Shown here: positions 1 to 5,668 of the stretch, piece after piece
How positions within the stretch are numbered: the stretch's first letter is position 1
Layout: every line of letters begins with the position of its first letter
Assembly: GCA_013695575.1 (NCBI GenBank)
Contig: JACDAF010000162.1
Span: 1-7,785, forward strand
Source: Chloroflexota bacterium
GTDB lineage: Bacteria > Chloroflexota > Limnocylindria > P2-11E
Direction of reading: 5' to 3'
Length of the DNA stretch: 7,785 nt
Notes under the pieces: model-generated
Databases searched by the model: none
The model's input: only the letters and a program-made list of their open reading frames with translations
What the model was told of the DNA's origin: nothing
Position numbers and translations under genes: made by a program

Positions 1-142
1 GAGAGGCGAACTGTTCCCTGACCTCGAGGACCGCGCTGCCGTGATGGACGCGGGCGACCGCAAGCCGTGCCACCAGGAGACCATGCAGCCGCCACGCCGC
101 GGGCTCAAGTCGCCTTCAGAGATATACGCAGATTCGGCATAG
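1..142 (+). CDS. C-terminal fragment of an unrecognised plus-strand protein
   Basis: The frame beginning at base 2 is open from the window edge to a TAG at 140-142, giving about 46 residues that end in SPSEIYADSA. The other two plus-strand frames hit stops early (TGA at 19-21 and 42-44). About three quarters of third codon positions are G or C, and the share is higher in the first 37 codons, which resembles the neighbouring genes. A strong hairpin starts 3 bases after the stop, as expected at the end of a transcription unit. The fragment is hydrophilic with no recognisable motif, and I do not recognise the family. The 5' part lies outside the window. It could instead be a chance open frame in GC-rich DNA. 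Confidence 0.4.
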   Translation, partial: RGELFPDLEDRAAVMDAGDRKPCHQETMQPPRRGLKSPSEIYADSA

Positions 143-145
143 GAA

Positions 146-175
146 CGAACGGCCCGGCCGGAGCCGGGCCGTTCG
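146..175. terminator. GC-rich perfect hairpin between convergent genes
   Basis: Bases 146-158 and 163-175 form a perfect 13-bp inverted repeat (arm CGAACGGCCCGGC) around a CGGA tetraloop. It lies between the stop of the plus-strand fragment (142) and the stop of the minus-strand pilin gene (197), the position expected for a shared bidirectional terminator. No clear T tract follows on either strand, so it may be a weak or atypical intrinsic terminator, or an RNA 3'-end-stabilising hairpin. Confidence 0.6.
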
Positions 176-196
176 CCGCTCATCTGAGACGGTGCG

Positions 197-349
197 CTAG
201 GTGAGGGTGTTCCCGATATTGCTGAAGATGTTCTGGATCTGGCTGCGCAGGAAGATCATGGCGACGATCACGGCAATGGCGATGACAGCGATGATGAGTG
301 CATATTCCACCAGGCCCTGGCCGTCGTCTTCGCGGAAGAATGCGAGCAT
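197..349 (-). CDS. Flp/Fap-type class IVb pilin, 50 aa
   Basis: The 50-residue product begins MLAFFREDDGQGLVEYALII and continues with a long hydrophobic stretch to about residue 34. It carries the Flp prepilin signature: a short charged leader, a glycine (G10), then Glu at +5 (E15) and Tyr at +6 (Y16), followed by the transmembrane and polymerisation helix. Prepilin peptidase would be expected to cleave after G10. In the family, mature subunits assemble into Tad/Flp pili used for adhesion and surface attachment. Length is typical of Flp pilins (about 50-60 aa). The ATG at 349 is supported by a GGAGG (356-360) six bases upstream. The stop is TAG at 199-197. No other tad/pil assembly genes are in this window, so the secretion ATPase, CpaB and prepilin peptidase must be elsewhere. 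The family call is strong; the specific role is inferred. Confidence 0.9.
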   Translation of the reverse strand: MLAFFREDDGQGLVEYALIIAVIAIAVIVAMIFLRSQIQNIFSNIGNTLT

Positions 350-384
350 CTTGGTCCTCCCTCCCTATGGCGTTCGATACATCG

Positions 385-412
385 ATTCTATGTTCGGCAG
401 GCTGCCAGGCAA
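385..412 (-). promoter_or_regulatory. Probable sigma70-type promoter of the Flp pilin gene
   Basis: Reading the minus strand, TTGCCT (412-407) and TAGAAT (390-385) are separated by 16 bp. The -10 hexamer lies 35 bp upstream of the pilin ATG, leaving a short leader that contains the GGAGG. The spacer holds a small perfect palindrome, GGCAG-G-CTGCC (396-406), which could be an operator or chance. The intergenic gap between the dinG stop and the pilin start is only 110 bp, so the pilin probably has this promoter of its own rather than relying on read-through. Confidence 0.5.
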
Positions 413-459
413 GGCCTCCAGCCTCTCTGACAGACCGTACGGAACCCTCTTGAGCGCGA

Positions 460-3177
460 CTACACCGAAGAGCAGTGATGAGCGACGGCCGGACCGATCT
501 CGGCAAGCGTGATCCGCCGTACCCGGCCGGTGGGGAGCGACGCGAGGAGCGTCGGCCCGTAGTCCCTGGTGATGATCCGGCGATCGCAGAGGAGGATGAC
601 GCCGCGGTCGGTGGTGGTCCGGATCAGGCGTCCGATCCCCTGCCGCAGACGGAGAGCCGCCTGCGGGAGCAGGTACTCGCGGAACGGGTCGTCGTAGCGC
701 TCGGCTCGGCCCTCGACGAGGGGGTCATCCGGCACCTCGAATGGGAGGCGGGCCACGACGACGCACTGCAGGAGGTCGCCCGGGAGGTCGACGCCCTCCC
801 AGAAGGAGCGGACGCCTAAGAGCACGGAGCGACCGGCGCGGAACCGCTCGAGCAGCGAGCGCCGCGAGCCGTCGACGCCCTGCGTGAGCACGGCGACCCC
901 CGCGTCGTCAAGCGACCCCAGGCGCGCCGCGACGTCGCGCATCGCGGTGTGTGAGGTGAAGAGCGCGAGCGTCCTGCCCTCGAGCGCTCTGGCGGCCTCC
1001 TCGATCGCGACGGCGAGGTGCTGGGCGTACTCGAGCTCGTGCGGCAGCGCGATGTCCCTAGGCACGAGGAGCAGCGTGTGGTCCGGGTCGAAGGGTGAGC
1101 CGACGCGGAGCTCGTCCGCGATGTCCGCCACGCCCGCGCGCTCCTTCGCAAAGGCGAGTGACCCTGCCACCGCGAGCGTCGCGGAGGTGAGCACGACGGA
1201 GCGATGCCGGTCGACGACCGTGCGCCGGATCGCGTTGCCCACGTGCGCCGGGGCCACGTGCAGCGCGACGTCGCGGTCGTCAGCCTCGAGCCACACGATG
1301 TCGCCCGGCCGAGCGGTGTGGATGCCGCGGGCGATCGCCGACCGCGCGCCGATGATCTCTTTCGCCGCGCTGCCGAGCTCGAGCACGTCGTCATCGTCGC
1401 CGTCGAGGTCCGCCAGGCGCTGCGCCGCTGTCTGGGCGCTGGCGAGCGCGTCGTCAAGTCGCTCGGCCGTGAGCTCGATCGGGAGCCAGGCATCGTCGCT
1501 CGCGCGCACGCCCGCCGTCACTCGCACGCGCTCCTCCGGTGGCGCGAGGAGCGCGCGAAGAGCCGCGAAGAGCTCGGCGCCCCGCTCGTGAGCCATCGCG
1601 ATCTCGGCCCGGAGCCTCTCCGCCGCCTCGATCCGGGGCAGCTCGCCTGAGCGCAGTCCCGCGAGCGCCGCGGGCGACCGAGCGAGCCGATCGAGATCCC
1701 GGCCGAGCCGCCACGACTCGAGCCGGTGACCGAAGGCGTCCGCGGCGACCTCTTCGACCTGATGCGCCTCGTCGATCACGATGTGCTCCGCCTCCGGCAG
1801 GAGCGTTCCTCCGGCACGCGCATCGTGGAGCAGGAGCGAGTGGTTCACGACGACGATGTCGGCGGCCGCGGCGGCGCTCCGCGCACGCTCCAGGTAGCAG
1901 ACCGGATGCGTCGACGCGCAGCGCCGCGACGTGCAGCTCTCGTCGTCGGCGGAGATCCGGGCCCACAAGGCGCCCTCGTTTCCGAGGAGGTTCAGCTCCG
2001 CCCGATCGCCGGCCGTCGTGGTCTCGCGCCAGACCAGCGTCTTGCACACGAGCTGCGCCTCGTCCCGCGTCGCCACGTTCGCGCGAAGCTGCTGCCAGCG
2101 TCGAGGGCAGAGATAGTTCGACCGCCCCTTCAGCACCGCGACGGGCACCGCGGTCCCGAGCGCCGCCTGCAGGGCGGGCAGGTCGCGCCGTACGAGCTGG
2201 TCCTGCAGCGGCAGCGTGTGCGTGCTCACGACGGTGCGCTCGCCGCGGAGCGCGCGCGCGAGCGCGGGCACCGCGTAGGCAAGCGACTTTCCCACTCCGG
2301 TGCCGGCCTCCACGACGAGCACGCCGCCAGCCTCGAGTGTTCGCTCGACCGCGGCCGCCATGCCGCGCTGCTCGGGCCGGTCCTCGTATCCCGCGTACGC
2401 TCTCGCAAGCGGACCGTCCGGCGCAAAGGCCGTAGCCACGCGGAGCCGCTCGGACGCGACAGGGTCACGCCTGCGCGCGGGGAGGCGCGCCGGCAGAGTG
2501 GCCGCCCGCTCGTCCCAGGCTGCCCGAAGCGACACCGCGAGCGCGCCGGCGAAGAACTCCGCGTGCGCGGGACCGAGCGCCGCACTGGTCGCGCGCAGCT
2601 CCTCCAGCAGGTCGGGCCCGAACGCCACCGCGGCGCGGGAGAGCTCGGCCAGGAGTGCCGCACACGTGAGCGCGTCGTCGAGCGCGCGATGCGCAGCGCC
2701 CGCGTCGATCCGCAGGTCCGCCGCAAGCCGCTGCAATGCGTACGAGCTCGCCCGCGGCCACACGATCGACGCAAGCTCGACCGTGTCGAGGGACGCGCGT
2801 CCCGGCTGCAGCCCGGCGCGCTCGAGGAACGACAGGTCGAAGTCGACGTTGTGACCGACGAGGCAAGCGCCGGCGGCGAAAGCGTCGAGTGCCGCCACCG
2901 CATCCGCGGGCGCACGCGCCCCGGCAAGATCCGCATCGCGGATGCCCGTGAGACGCGTGATCGCCCGGTCGAGCTCGCGCCCAGGGTCGACGAAGGTGGC
3001 GAACCGGGCGCCCGGAGCCAGGCTGCCATCCGCGGCGCGCTCGAGCCGGACGGCGCCGATCTCGACGATGCGGTCGCGCGTCGGGTCGAAGCCGGTGGTT
3101 TCGAGGTCGATCGCGACCAGTTGAGAGAGAGCTACGGGGACGTCGTGCCCCGTTCGCCAGCCGGCCGGCGGCCGCAA
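460..3177 (-). CDS. dinG: DinG-family ATP-dependent helicase with N-terminal DEDDh 3'-5' exonuclease domain
   Basis: This 905-residue protein has a DnaQ-like exonuclease fused to an XPD/DinG superfamily 2 helicase. Exonuclease motifs: DLETTG with D24/E26 (Exo I), HNVDFD with D114 (Exo II), and HRALDDA with H163/D168 (Exo III); all five DEDDh residues are present. Helicase motifs: Q-motif RPEQ at 267-270, Walker A AGTGVGKS at 291-298, DEAH at 469-472, SATL at 665-668, FWEGVDLPG at 792-800, and QGIGRLIR at 846-853. Cysteines 357, 415, 420 and 427 match the spacing of the XPD/DinG [4Fe-4S] cluster. The family unwinds DNA 5'-3' and deals with forks, D-loops and RNA-DNA hybrids. The start is TTG at 3177, the only start-type codon before the exonuclease domain; no in-frame ATG/GTG/TTG lies between it and the upstream stop at 3322-3324. 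No Shine-Dalgarno is visible, and the gene lies 22 bp after gdhA, so translational coupling is plausible. Length matches the fused DinG of Firmicutes. Confidence 0.93.
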   Translation of the reverse strand: MRPPAGWRTGHDVPVALSQLVAIDLETTGFDPTRDRIVEIGAVRLERAADGSLAPGARFATFVDPGRELDRAITRLTGIRDADLAGARAPADAVAALDAFAAGACLVGHNVDFDLSFLERAGLQPGRASLDTVELASIVWPRASSYALQRLAADLRIDAGAAHRALDDALTCAALLAELSRAAVAFGPDLLEELRATSAALGPAHAEFFAGALAVSLRAAWDERAATLPARLPARRRDPVASERLRVATAFAPDGPLARAYAGYEDRPEQRGMAAAVERTLEAGGVLVVEAGTGVGKSLAYAVPALARALRGERTVVSTHTLPLQDQLVRRDLPALQAALGTAVPVAVLKGRSNYLCPRRWQQLRANVATRDEAQLVCKTLVWRETTTAGDRAELNLLGNEGALWARISADDESCTSRRCASTHPVCYLERARSAAAAADIVVVNHSLLLHDARAGGTLLPEAEHIVIDEAHQVEEVAADAFGHRLESWRLGRDLDRLARSPAALAGLRSGELPRIEAAERLRAEIAMAHERGAELFAALRALLAPPEERVRVTAGVRASDDAWLPIELTAERLDDALASAQTAAQRLADLDGDDDDVLELGSAAKEIIGARSAIARGIHTARPGDIVWLEADDRDVALHVAPAHVGNAIRRTVVDRHRSVVLTSATLAVAGSLAFAKERAGVADIADELRVGSPFDPDHTLLLVPRDIALPHELEYAQHLAVAIEEAARALEGRTLALFTSHTAMRDVAARLGSLDDAGVAVLTQGVDGSRRSLLERFRAGRSVLLGVRSFWEGVDLPGDLLQCVVVARLPFEVPDDPLVEGRAERYDDPFREYLLPQAALRLRQGIGRLIRTTTDRGVILLCDRRIITRDYGPTLLASLPTGRVRRITLAEIGPAVAHHCSSV

Positions 3178-3199
3178 GCGGCCGCTGGTCCGGCGTCGC

Positions 3200-4471
3200 T
3201 CACGGGTAGATGCCGCGGGTGAGCGTCGCCTCCGCGACCCGGTGCACGGCCACCATGTATGCCGCGGTACGCATGTCGATCTTGTGCTTCTTCGACATCT
3301 CCAACACGTCGCTGAACGACTTCACCATGACTTCCTTCAGTCGGGCGTTGATCGTGGCCTCGCGCCAGAAGAGATTCTGCAGGTCCTGGACCCACTCGAA
3401 GTAGGACACCGTCACACCGCCCGCGTTGCAGAGGATGTCCGGGATGAGGAAGATCCCCTTGTCGAACAGGATGCGGTCCGCTTCCGGACTCGTCGGGCCA
3501 TTCGCCGCCTCCGCGACGACTCTCGCCCTGATCTTTGGCGCGTTGTGCTCGCCGATCTGATTCTCGATCGCCGCCGGGATGAGCACATCGCAGTCGAGCT
3601 CGAGGAGCTCGCTGTTGGTGATCCGGTCGGCGCCCATGAATCCGGAGACCGTTCCGTGCTCCTTCTTGAAGGCGTCGACCTTGGCCGGGTCCAGCCCTTT
3701 CGGGTCCACGATGCCGCCGCCGGTGTCCGAAACCCCGATGACGGAGGCTCCCAGCTCCTGCATGAGCTTCGCGGAGAAGAGCCCCGCGTTGCCGAAGCCC
3801 TGCACGACGACCCGCGCGCCGTCGAGGTCCAGGCCCAAGTGCTTCGAGGCTTCGATGATCGTGTAGACGGCGCCGCGTGCGGTCGCCTCATTGCGCCCCT
3901 CGCTGCCACCGATCGAGAGCGGCTTGCCGGTGACCACCGCGGGCGCCGTGTAGCCGTGGTGCATCGAGTACGTGTCCATGATCCAGGCCATCGTCTGCGA
4001 GTTGGTGTTGATGTCGGGCGCCGGGATGTCGCGTTCGGGGCCGATGAGCACCATGATCTCGGTCGCGTAGCGTCGCGTGAGCGTCTCGAGCTGCTGGTTC
4101 GACATCGTCTTCGGATCGCAGACGACTCCGCCCTTTGCGCCGCCGTACGGGATGCCGACGACCGCGCACTTCCAGGTCATCCACATCGCGAGTGCCTTGA
4201 CCTCGCCGAGCGTGACCGACGGGTGGTAACGGATGCCGCCCTTGCCGGGTCCACGCGAGACGTTGTGCTGAACTCGATAGCCCGTGAACACCTTGACGGC
4301 ACCGTCCGCCATGCGCACCGGGAAGTGGACGATGAGCTCACGCTGGCACTCGCGGAGGATGCCCCGCATGTTCGGGTCGAGGTGAAGCTTGTCTGCCGCG
4401 ATGTCGAACTGCTCGAGCGCCACCTCCCAGGGGTCCCGCTCGGTGTGATCGATGACGGCTGCTGTCGTCAC
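3200..4471 (-). CDS. gdhA: Glutamate dehydrogenase (hexameric, Glu/Leu/Phe/Val dehydrogenase family)
   Basis: The 423-residue product catalyses reversible oxidative deamination of glutamate to 2-oxoglutarate and ammonia with NAD(P), linking carbon and nitrogen metabolism in the cytoplasm. Visible signatures are GPGKGGIRYHP at 74-84 (substrate-binding lysine K77), PYGGAKGGV at 108-116 with the catalytic-site lysine K113, PAPDINT at 150-156 with the catalytic aspartate D153, and the Rossmann motif GFGNAG at 225-230. Length is normal for the small hexameric class. Cofactor preference cannot be settled by eye. The start is GTG at 4471, supported by GAGAGGA (4480-4486) eight bases upstream; a nearby ATG (4479) is out of frame and stops after three codons. 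The gene lies 30 bp downstream of the ligase-like gene and 22 bp upstream of dinG, so all three probably share a transcript. Family assignment is very secure. Being flanked by two DNA-metabolism-type genes is unusual. Confidence 0.96.
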   Translation of the reverse strand: MTTAAVIDHTERDPWEVALEQFDIAADKLHLDPNMRGILRECQRELIVHFPVRMADGAVKVFTGYRVQHNVSRGPGKGGIRYHPSVTLGEVKALAMWMTWKCAVVGIPYGGAKGGVVCDPKTMSNQQLETLTRRYATEIMVLIGPERDIPAPDINTNSQTMAWIMDTYSMHHGYTAPAVVTGKPLSIGGSEGRNEATARGAVYTIIEASKHLGLDLDGARVVVQGFGNAGLFSAKLMQELGASVIGVSDTGGGIVDPKGLDPAKVDAFKKEHGTVSGFMGADRITNSELLELDCDVLIPAAIENQIGEHNAPKIRARVVAEAANGPTSPEADRILFDKGIFLIPDILCNAGGVTVSYFEWVQDLQNLFWREATINARLKEVMVKSFSDVLEMSKKHKIDMRTAAYMVAVHRVAEATLTRGIYP

Positions 4472-4479
4472 GTGCTCAT

Positions 4480-4486
4480 TCCTCTC
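4480..4486 (-). promoter_or_regulatory. Ribosome binding site that fixes the GTG start of gdhA
   Basis: The minus strand reads GAGAGGA here, eight bases before the GTG at 4471. This supports the GTG over the out-of-frame ATG at 4479, which directly abuts the same Shine-Dalgarno sequence and would encode only three residues. Confidence 0.6.
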
Positions 4487-4501
4487 TTCATACGCGGATG
4501 C

Positions 4502-5203
4502 TCAGGCTTTCGGCGGGTTGAGCTTGTCGATGACCAGCCAGTCATCGTTCGTCTGGCCCGGCGCGTAGGTGCTGTTCCACGACTTGAGGATGACGCGGCG
4601 GAAGCCCTGGGCCTGCAGCGTGTCACGCCAGGAGCGGAGGCCGCGCGTGACGTAGCTCGTGAGGCGCACGTTCGGGCTCTGCTGCAGGAGTCCTTCCAGG
4701 TGACGCTTGCGCTCGAGCAGCGGGATCTCGATGAGCGGCTCCCCGTCGACCTCGAGCAGATCGAACGCGGCGAAGATCCGCCGGCCGCTCGGCTGCCGAG
4801 TGAACGCGTTCCCGTCGTTGTCGATCTCGAGCTCCTGTTCATCGCGCCAGTCGGAGACCACGACACCGTCGATGACGGCGGTGTCGCACCGGGCATCAGC
4901 GACGATCGCCTCGTACAGCTCGCGCGGGGCGTCTACCGGGCCCGCGTAGCCCACGAAGAGCGGTCCACCGTGCCCGATACGCGCGAGCGCGCGAGTTCCC
5001 GCCCATTCCGGCTCGAGGATGTGCCGCTCCGGCTCCGCCCGCTCACGGACGTAGCGCGGGCGCTGGGGAGCGATCTCGGCCTCGAGCACGGTTCTCACGA
5101 CCTGGCCCGAGTATGCCTTTGATCCCCGGCGCCACGTCGCCCGCGGGATGCCGGCGCCGGCCGCTCGCTGCACGCTGCTGCCCCACTTGTCAGGTGTCGT
5201 CAT
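4502..5203 (-). CDS. Degenerate ATP-dependent DNA ligase-like (LigD-type adenylation-domain) protein, probably non-catalytic
   Basis: The 233-residue protein matches the nucleotidyltransferase domain of LigD-type ATP-dependent DNA ligases along most of its length, with key residues changed. Around motif I, family members read EPKWDGYRAL; here residues 64-73 read EPEWAGTRAL, so the AMP-accepting lysine is E66 and the following aspartate is A68. Motif III is recognisable as FAAFDLLEVDG (144-154), followed by the typical PLLERKRHLEGLL (161-173). Motif IV, normally DGE, is DGV (112-114). In motif V, K207 remains, but the family's WLKVK-type end is WLVIDK (222-227). The OB-fold domain of true ligases is absent. 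Residues 1-45 are not family-like. The start is ATG at 5203 without a clear Shine-Dalgarno, so the N-terminus is uncertain. It is the first gene of a run with gdhA and dinG. The fold homology is well supported; loss of ligase activity is inferred from the missing lysine. A nucleic-acid or nucleotide-binding, scaffold or regulatory role is possible but not shown. Confidence 0.75.
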   Translation of the reverse strand: MTTPDKWGSSVQRAAGAGIPRATWRRGSKAYSGQVVRTVLEAEIAPQRPRYVRERAEPERHILEPEWAGTRALARIGHGGPLFVGYAGPVDAPRELYEAIVADARCDTAVIDGVVVSDWRDEQELEIDNDGNAFTRQPSGRRIFAAFDLLEVDGEPLIEIPLLERKRHLEGLLQQSPNVRLTSYVTRGLRSWRDTLQAQGFRRVILKSWNSTYAPGQTNDDWLVIDKLNPPKA

Positions 5204-5268
5204 CCACGGAGCAGCGTCTGCGCCCCCCGCTCGCTCGCGCCTCAGGCGAGCCGCCCACCCGTCCGAGC

Positions 5269-5292
5269 CGGGACCCGGTGGGCCGGGGCCCG
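5269..5292. repeat. Imperfect 10-bp hairpin in the 5' region of the ligase-like gene
   Basis: Arms CGGGACCCGG (5269-5278) and CCGGGGCCCG (5283-5292) pair with one A-G mismatch around a TGGG loop. On the plus strand it is followed by TCGTATTT, but no plus-strand gene lies upstream, so a terminator role there is unlikely. On the minus strand it would lie in the leader of the ligase-like gene, 65 bp before its ATG. GC-rich context makes chance pairing possible. Confidence 0.35.
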
Positions 5293-5315
5293 TCGTATTT
5301 CGTCCGACTGCGGGC

Positions 5316-5343
5316 TTGACACCCAGAACACCCGTTCTATGAT
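5316..5343 (+). promoter_or_regulatory. Near-consensus sigma70 promoter
   Basis: TTGACA (5316-5321) and TATGAT (5338-5343) are separated by 16 bp, so the -35 is perfect and the -10 differs from TATAAT at one base. It is an AT-rich island in GC-rich surroundings. Transcription would start near 5350 and run toward the small plus-strand ORF at 5423. Two LexA-like palindromes overlap the spacer/-10 and the expected start point, as for a tightly repressed promoter. Confidence 0.8.
5325..5338. promoter_or_regulatory. LexA/SOS-box-like operator 1
   Basis: The sequence AGAACACCCGTTCT contains the GAAC-N4-GTTC core of the Gram-positive-type LexA operator with perfectly symmetric 5-bp arms. It fills most of the promoter spacer and touches the first base of the -10 hexamer, so bound repressor would block RNA polymerase. 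Confidence 0.7.
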
Positions 5344-5344
5344 A

Positions 5345-5358
5345 CGAACGCCTGTTCT
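5345..5358. promoter_or_regulatory. LexA/SOS-box-like operator 2
   Basis: The sequence CGAACGCCTGTTCT again has the GAAC-N4-GTTC core. Its centre is exactly 20 bp from that of operator 1, about two helical turns, so two repressor dimers would lie on the same DNA face. It covers the predicted transcription start just downstream of the -10. Confidence 0.7.
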
Positions 5359-5362
5359 AGCC

Positions 5363-5370
5363 GGAGGGAG
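5363..5370 (+). promoter_or_regulatory. Strong Shine-Dalgarno-like sequence without a start codon at normal spacing
   Basis: GGAGGGAG lies about 13 bases into the predicted SOS-type transcript. The next 5-12 bases (CACCAACGCG) contain no ATG, GTG or TTG. The first ATG is 25 bases further on, at 5396. It may serve a leader peptide with a non-standard start, be a remnant of a lost start codon, or act as a standby ribosome site. Confidence 0.4.
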
Positions 5371-5395
5371 CACCAACGCGAAAACGGCGGCTGGA

Positions 5396-5419
5396 ATGGA
5401 GCCCTCGTTCGTGAGGTGA
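5396..5419 (+). CDS. Possible 7-codon leader ORF upstream of the SOS-type small gene
   Basis: ATG at 5396 opens a seven-residue frame (MEPSFVR) ending in TGA at 5417-5419. It is in the same frame as the 81-residue ORF and separated from its ATG only by TGA-GCA. Its last codons form the Shine-Dalgarno sequence of the next ORF, so its translation could couple to or compete with the downstream start. It has no well-spaced Shine-Dalgarno of its own. It is very short and may not be translated. Confidence 0.2.
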   Translation: MEPSFVR

Positions 5420-5422
5420 GCA

Positions 5423-5668
5423 ATGACCACTGCGATCGCCGGCTGGTTGCCGCACCCCGCGACGCGGACCCGTGAATGCCTTCCCCCACCACGTGATGCG
5501 CGCGCGGCATCCGACCCGGTGTGGCGGATGCCGCCGCGCATCTACACGCCGTACGCGCACCGCCGCCTGCTGCGTCCGATGGCCGTGCCCGCGGGCGACG
5601 CGTCCCGTGCCAGCACCGATCCCCCTGGCCGGATGGGTTGGCGCTTCGGACGCGGACGACCCGGCTAG
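5423..5668 (+). CDS. Small basic protein of unknown function behind an SOS-type promoter
   Basis: The 81-residue product is rich in Arg (14) and Pro, with only five acidic residues, so it is strongly basic. It has no membrane segment or signal peptide and ends in a GRGRPG tail. I do not recognise the family. Evidence that it is real: it is the first substantial plus-strand ORF after a near-consensus promoter with two LexA-like boxes; its ATG follows GAGGTGAG (5413-5420), with GAGG six bases before the ATG; about 79 percent of third codon positions are G or C; and its TAG stop overlaps the stop of the convergent slipin gene in a shared CTAG (5665-5668). The basic, Arg/Pro-rich composition would fit a nucleic-acid-binding or partner-binding peptide made after DNA damage, which is inference only. 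It could be a chance ORF in GC-rich DNA, with the promoter making a non-coding RNA or reading a different start. Confidence 0.5.
   Translation: MTTAIAGWLPHPATRTRECLPPPRDARAASDPVWRMPPRIYTPYAHRRLLRPMAVPAGDASRASTDPPGRMGWRFGRGRPG

Noticed and set aside
1726..3222. A 498-codon open frame on the plus strand opposite dinG
   Set aside because: It is the antisense shadow of the DinG exonuclease and helicase domains; composition is Arg-rich and low complexity, with no motif.
4468..4479. ATG three-codon frame just before gdhA
   Set aside because: It abuts the Shine-Dalgarno with no spacing, is out of frame with gdhA, and stops after three codons.
3242..5122. A 626-codon open frame on the plus strand across gdhA and the ligase-like gene
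   Set aside because: It is antisense to gdhA and the ligase-like gene, both of which carry clear family motifs. Its translation has no recognisable domain and is dominated by Arg, Asp, Val and Leu, as expected of a GC-rich mirror frame.
5237..5251. Short inverted repeat near CTCGCGCCTCAGGCGAG
   Set aside because: It pairs over only five to six bases unless a bulge is allowed, which is expected by chance in this GC-rich leader.
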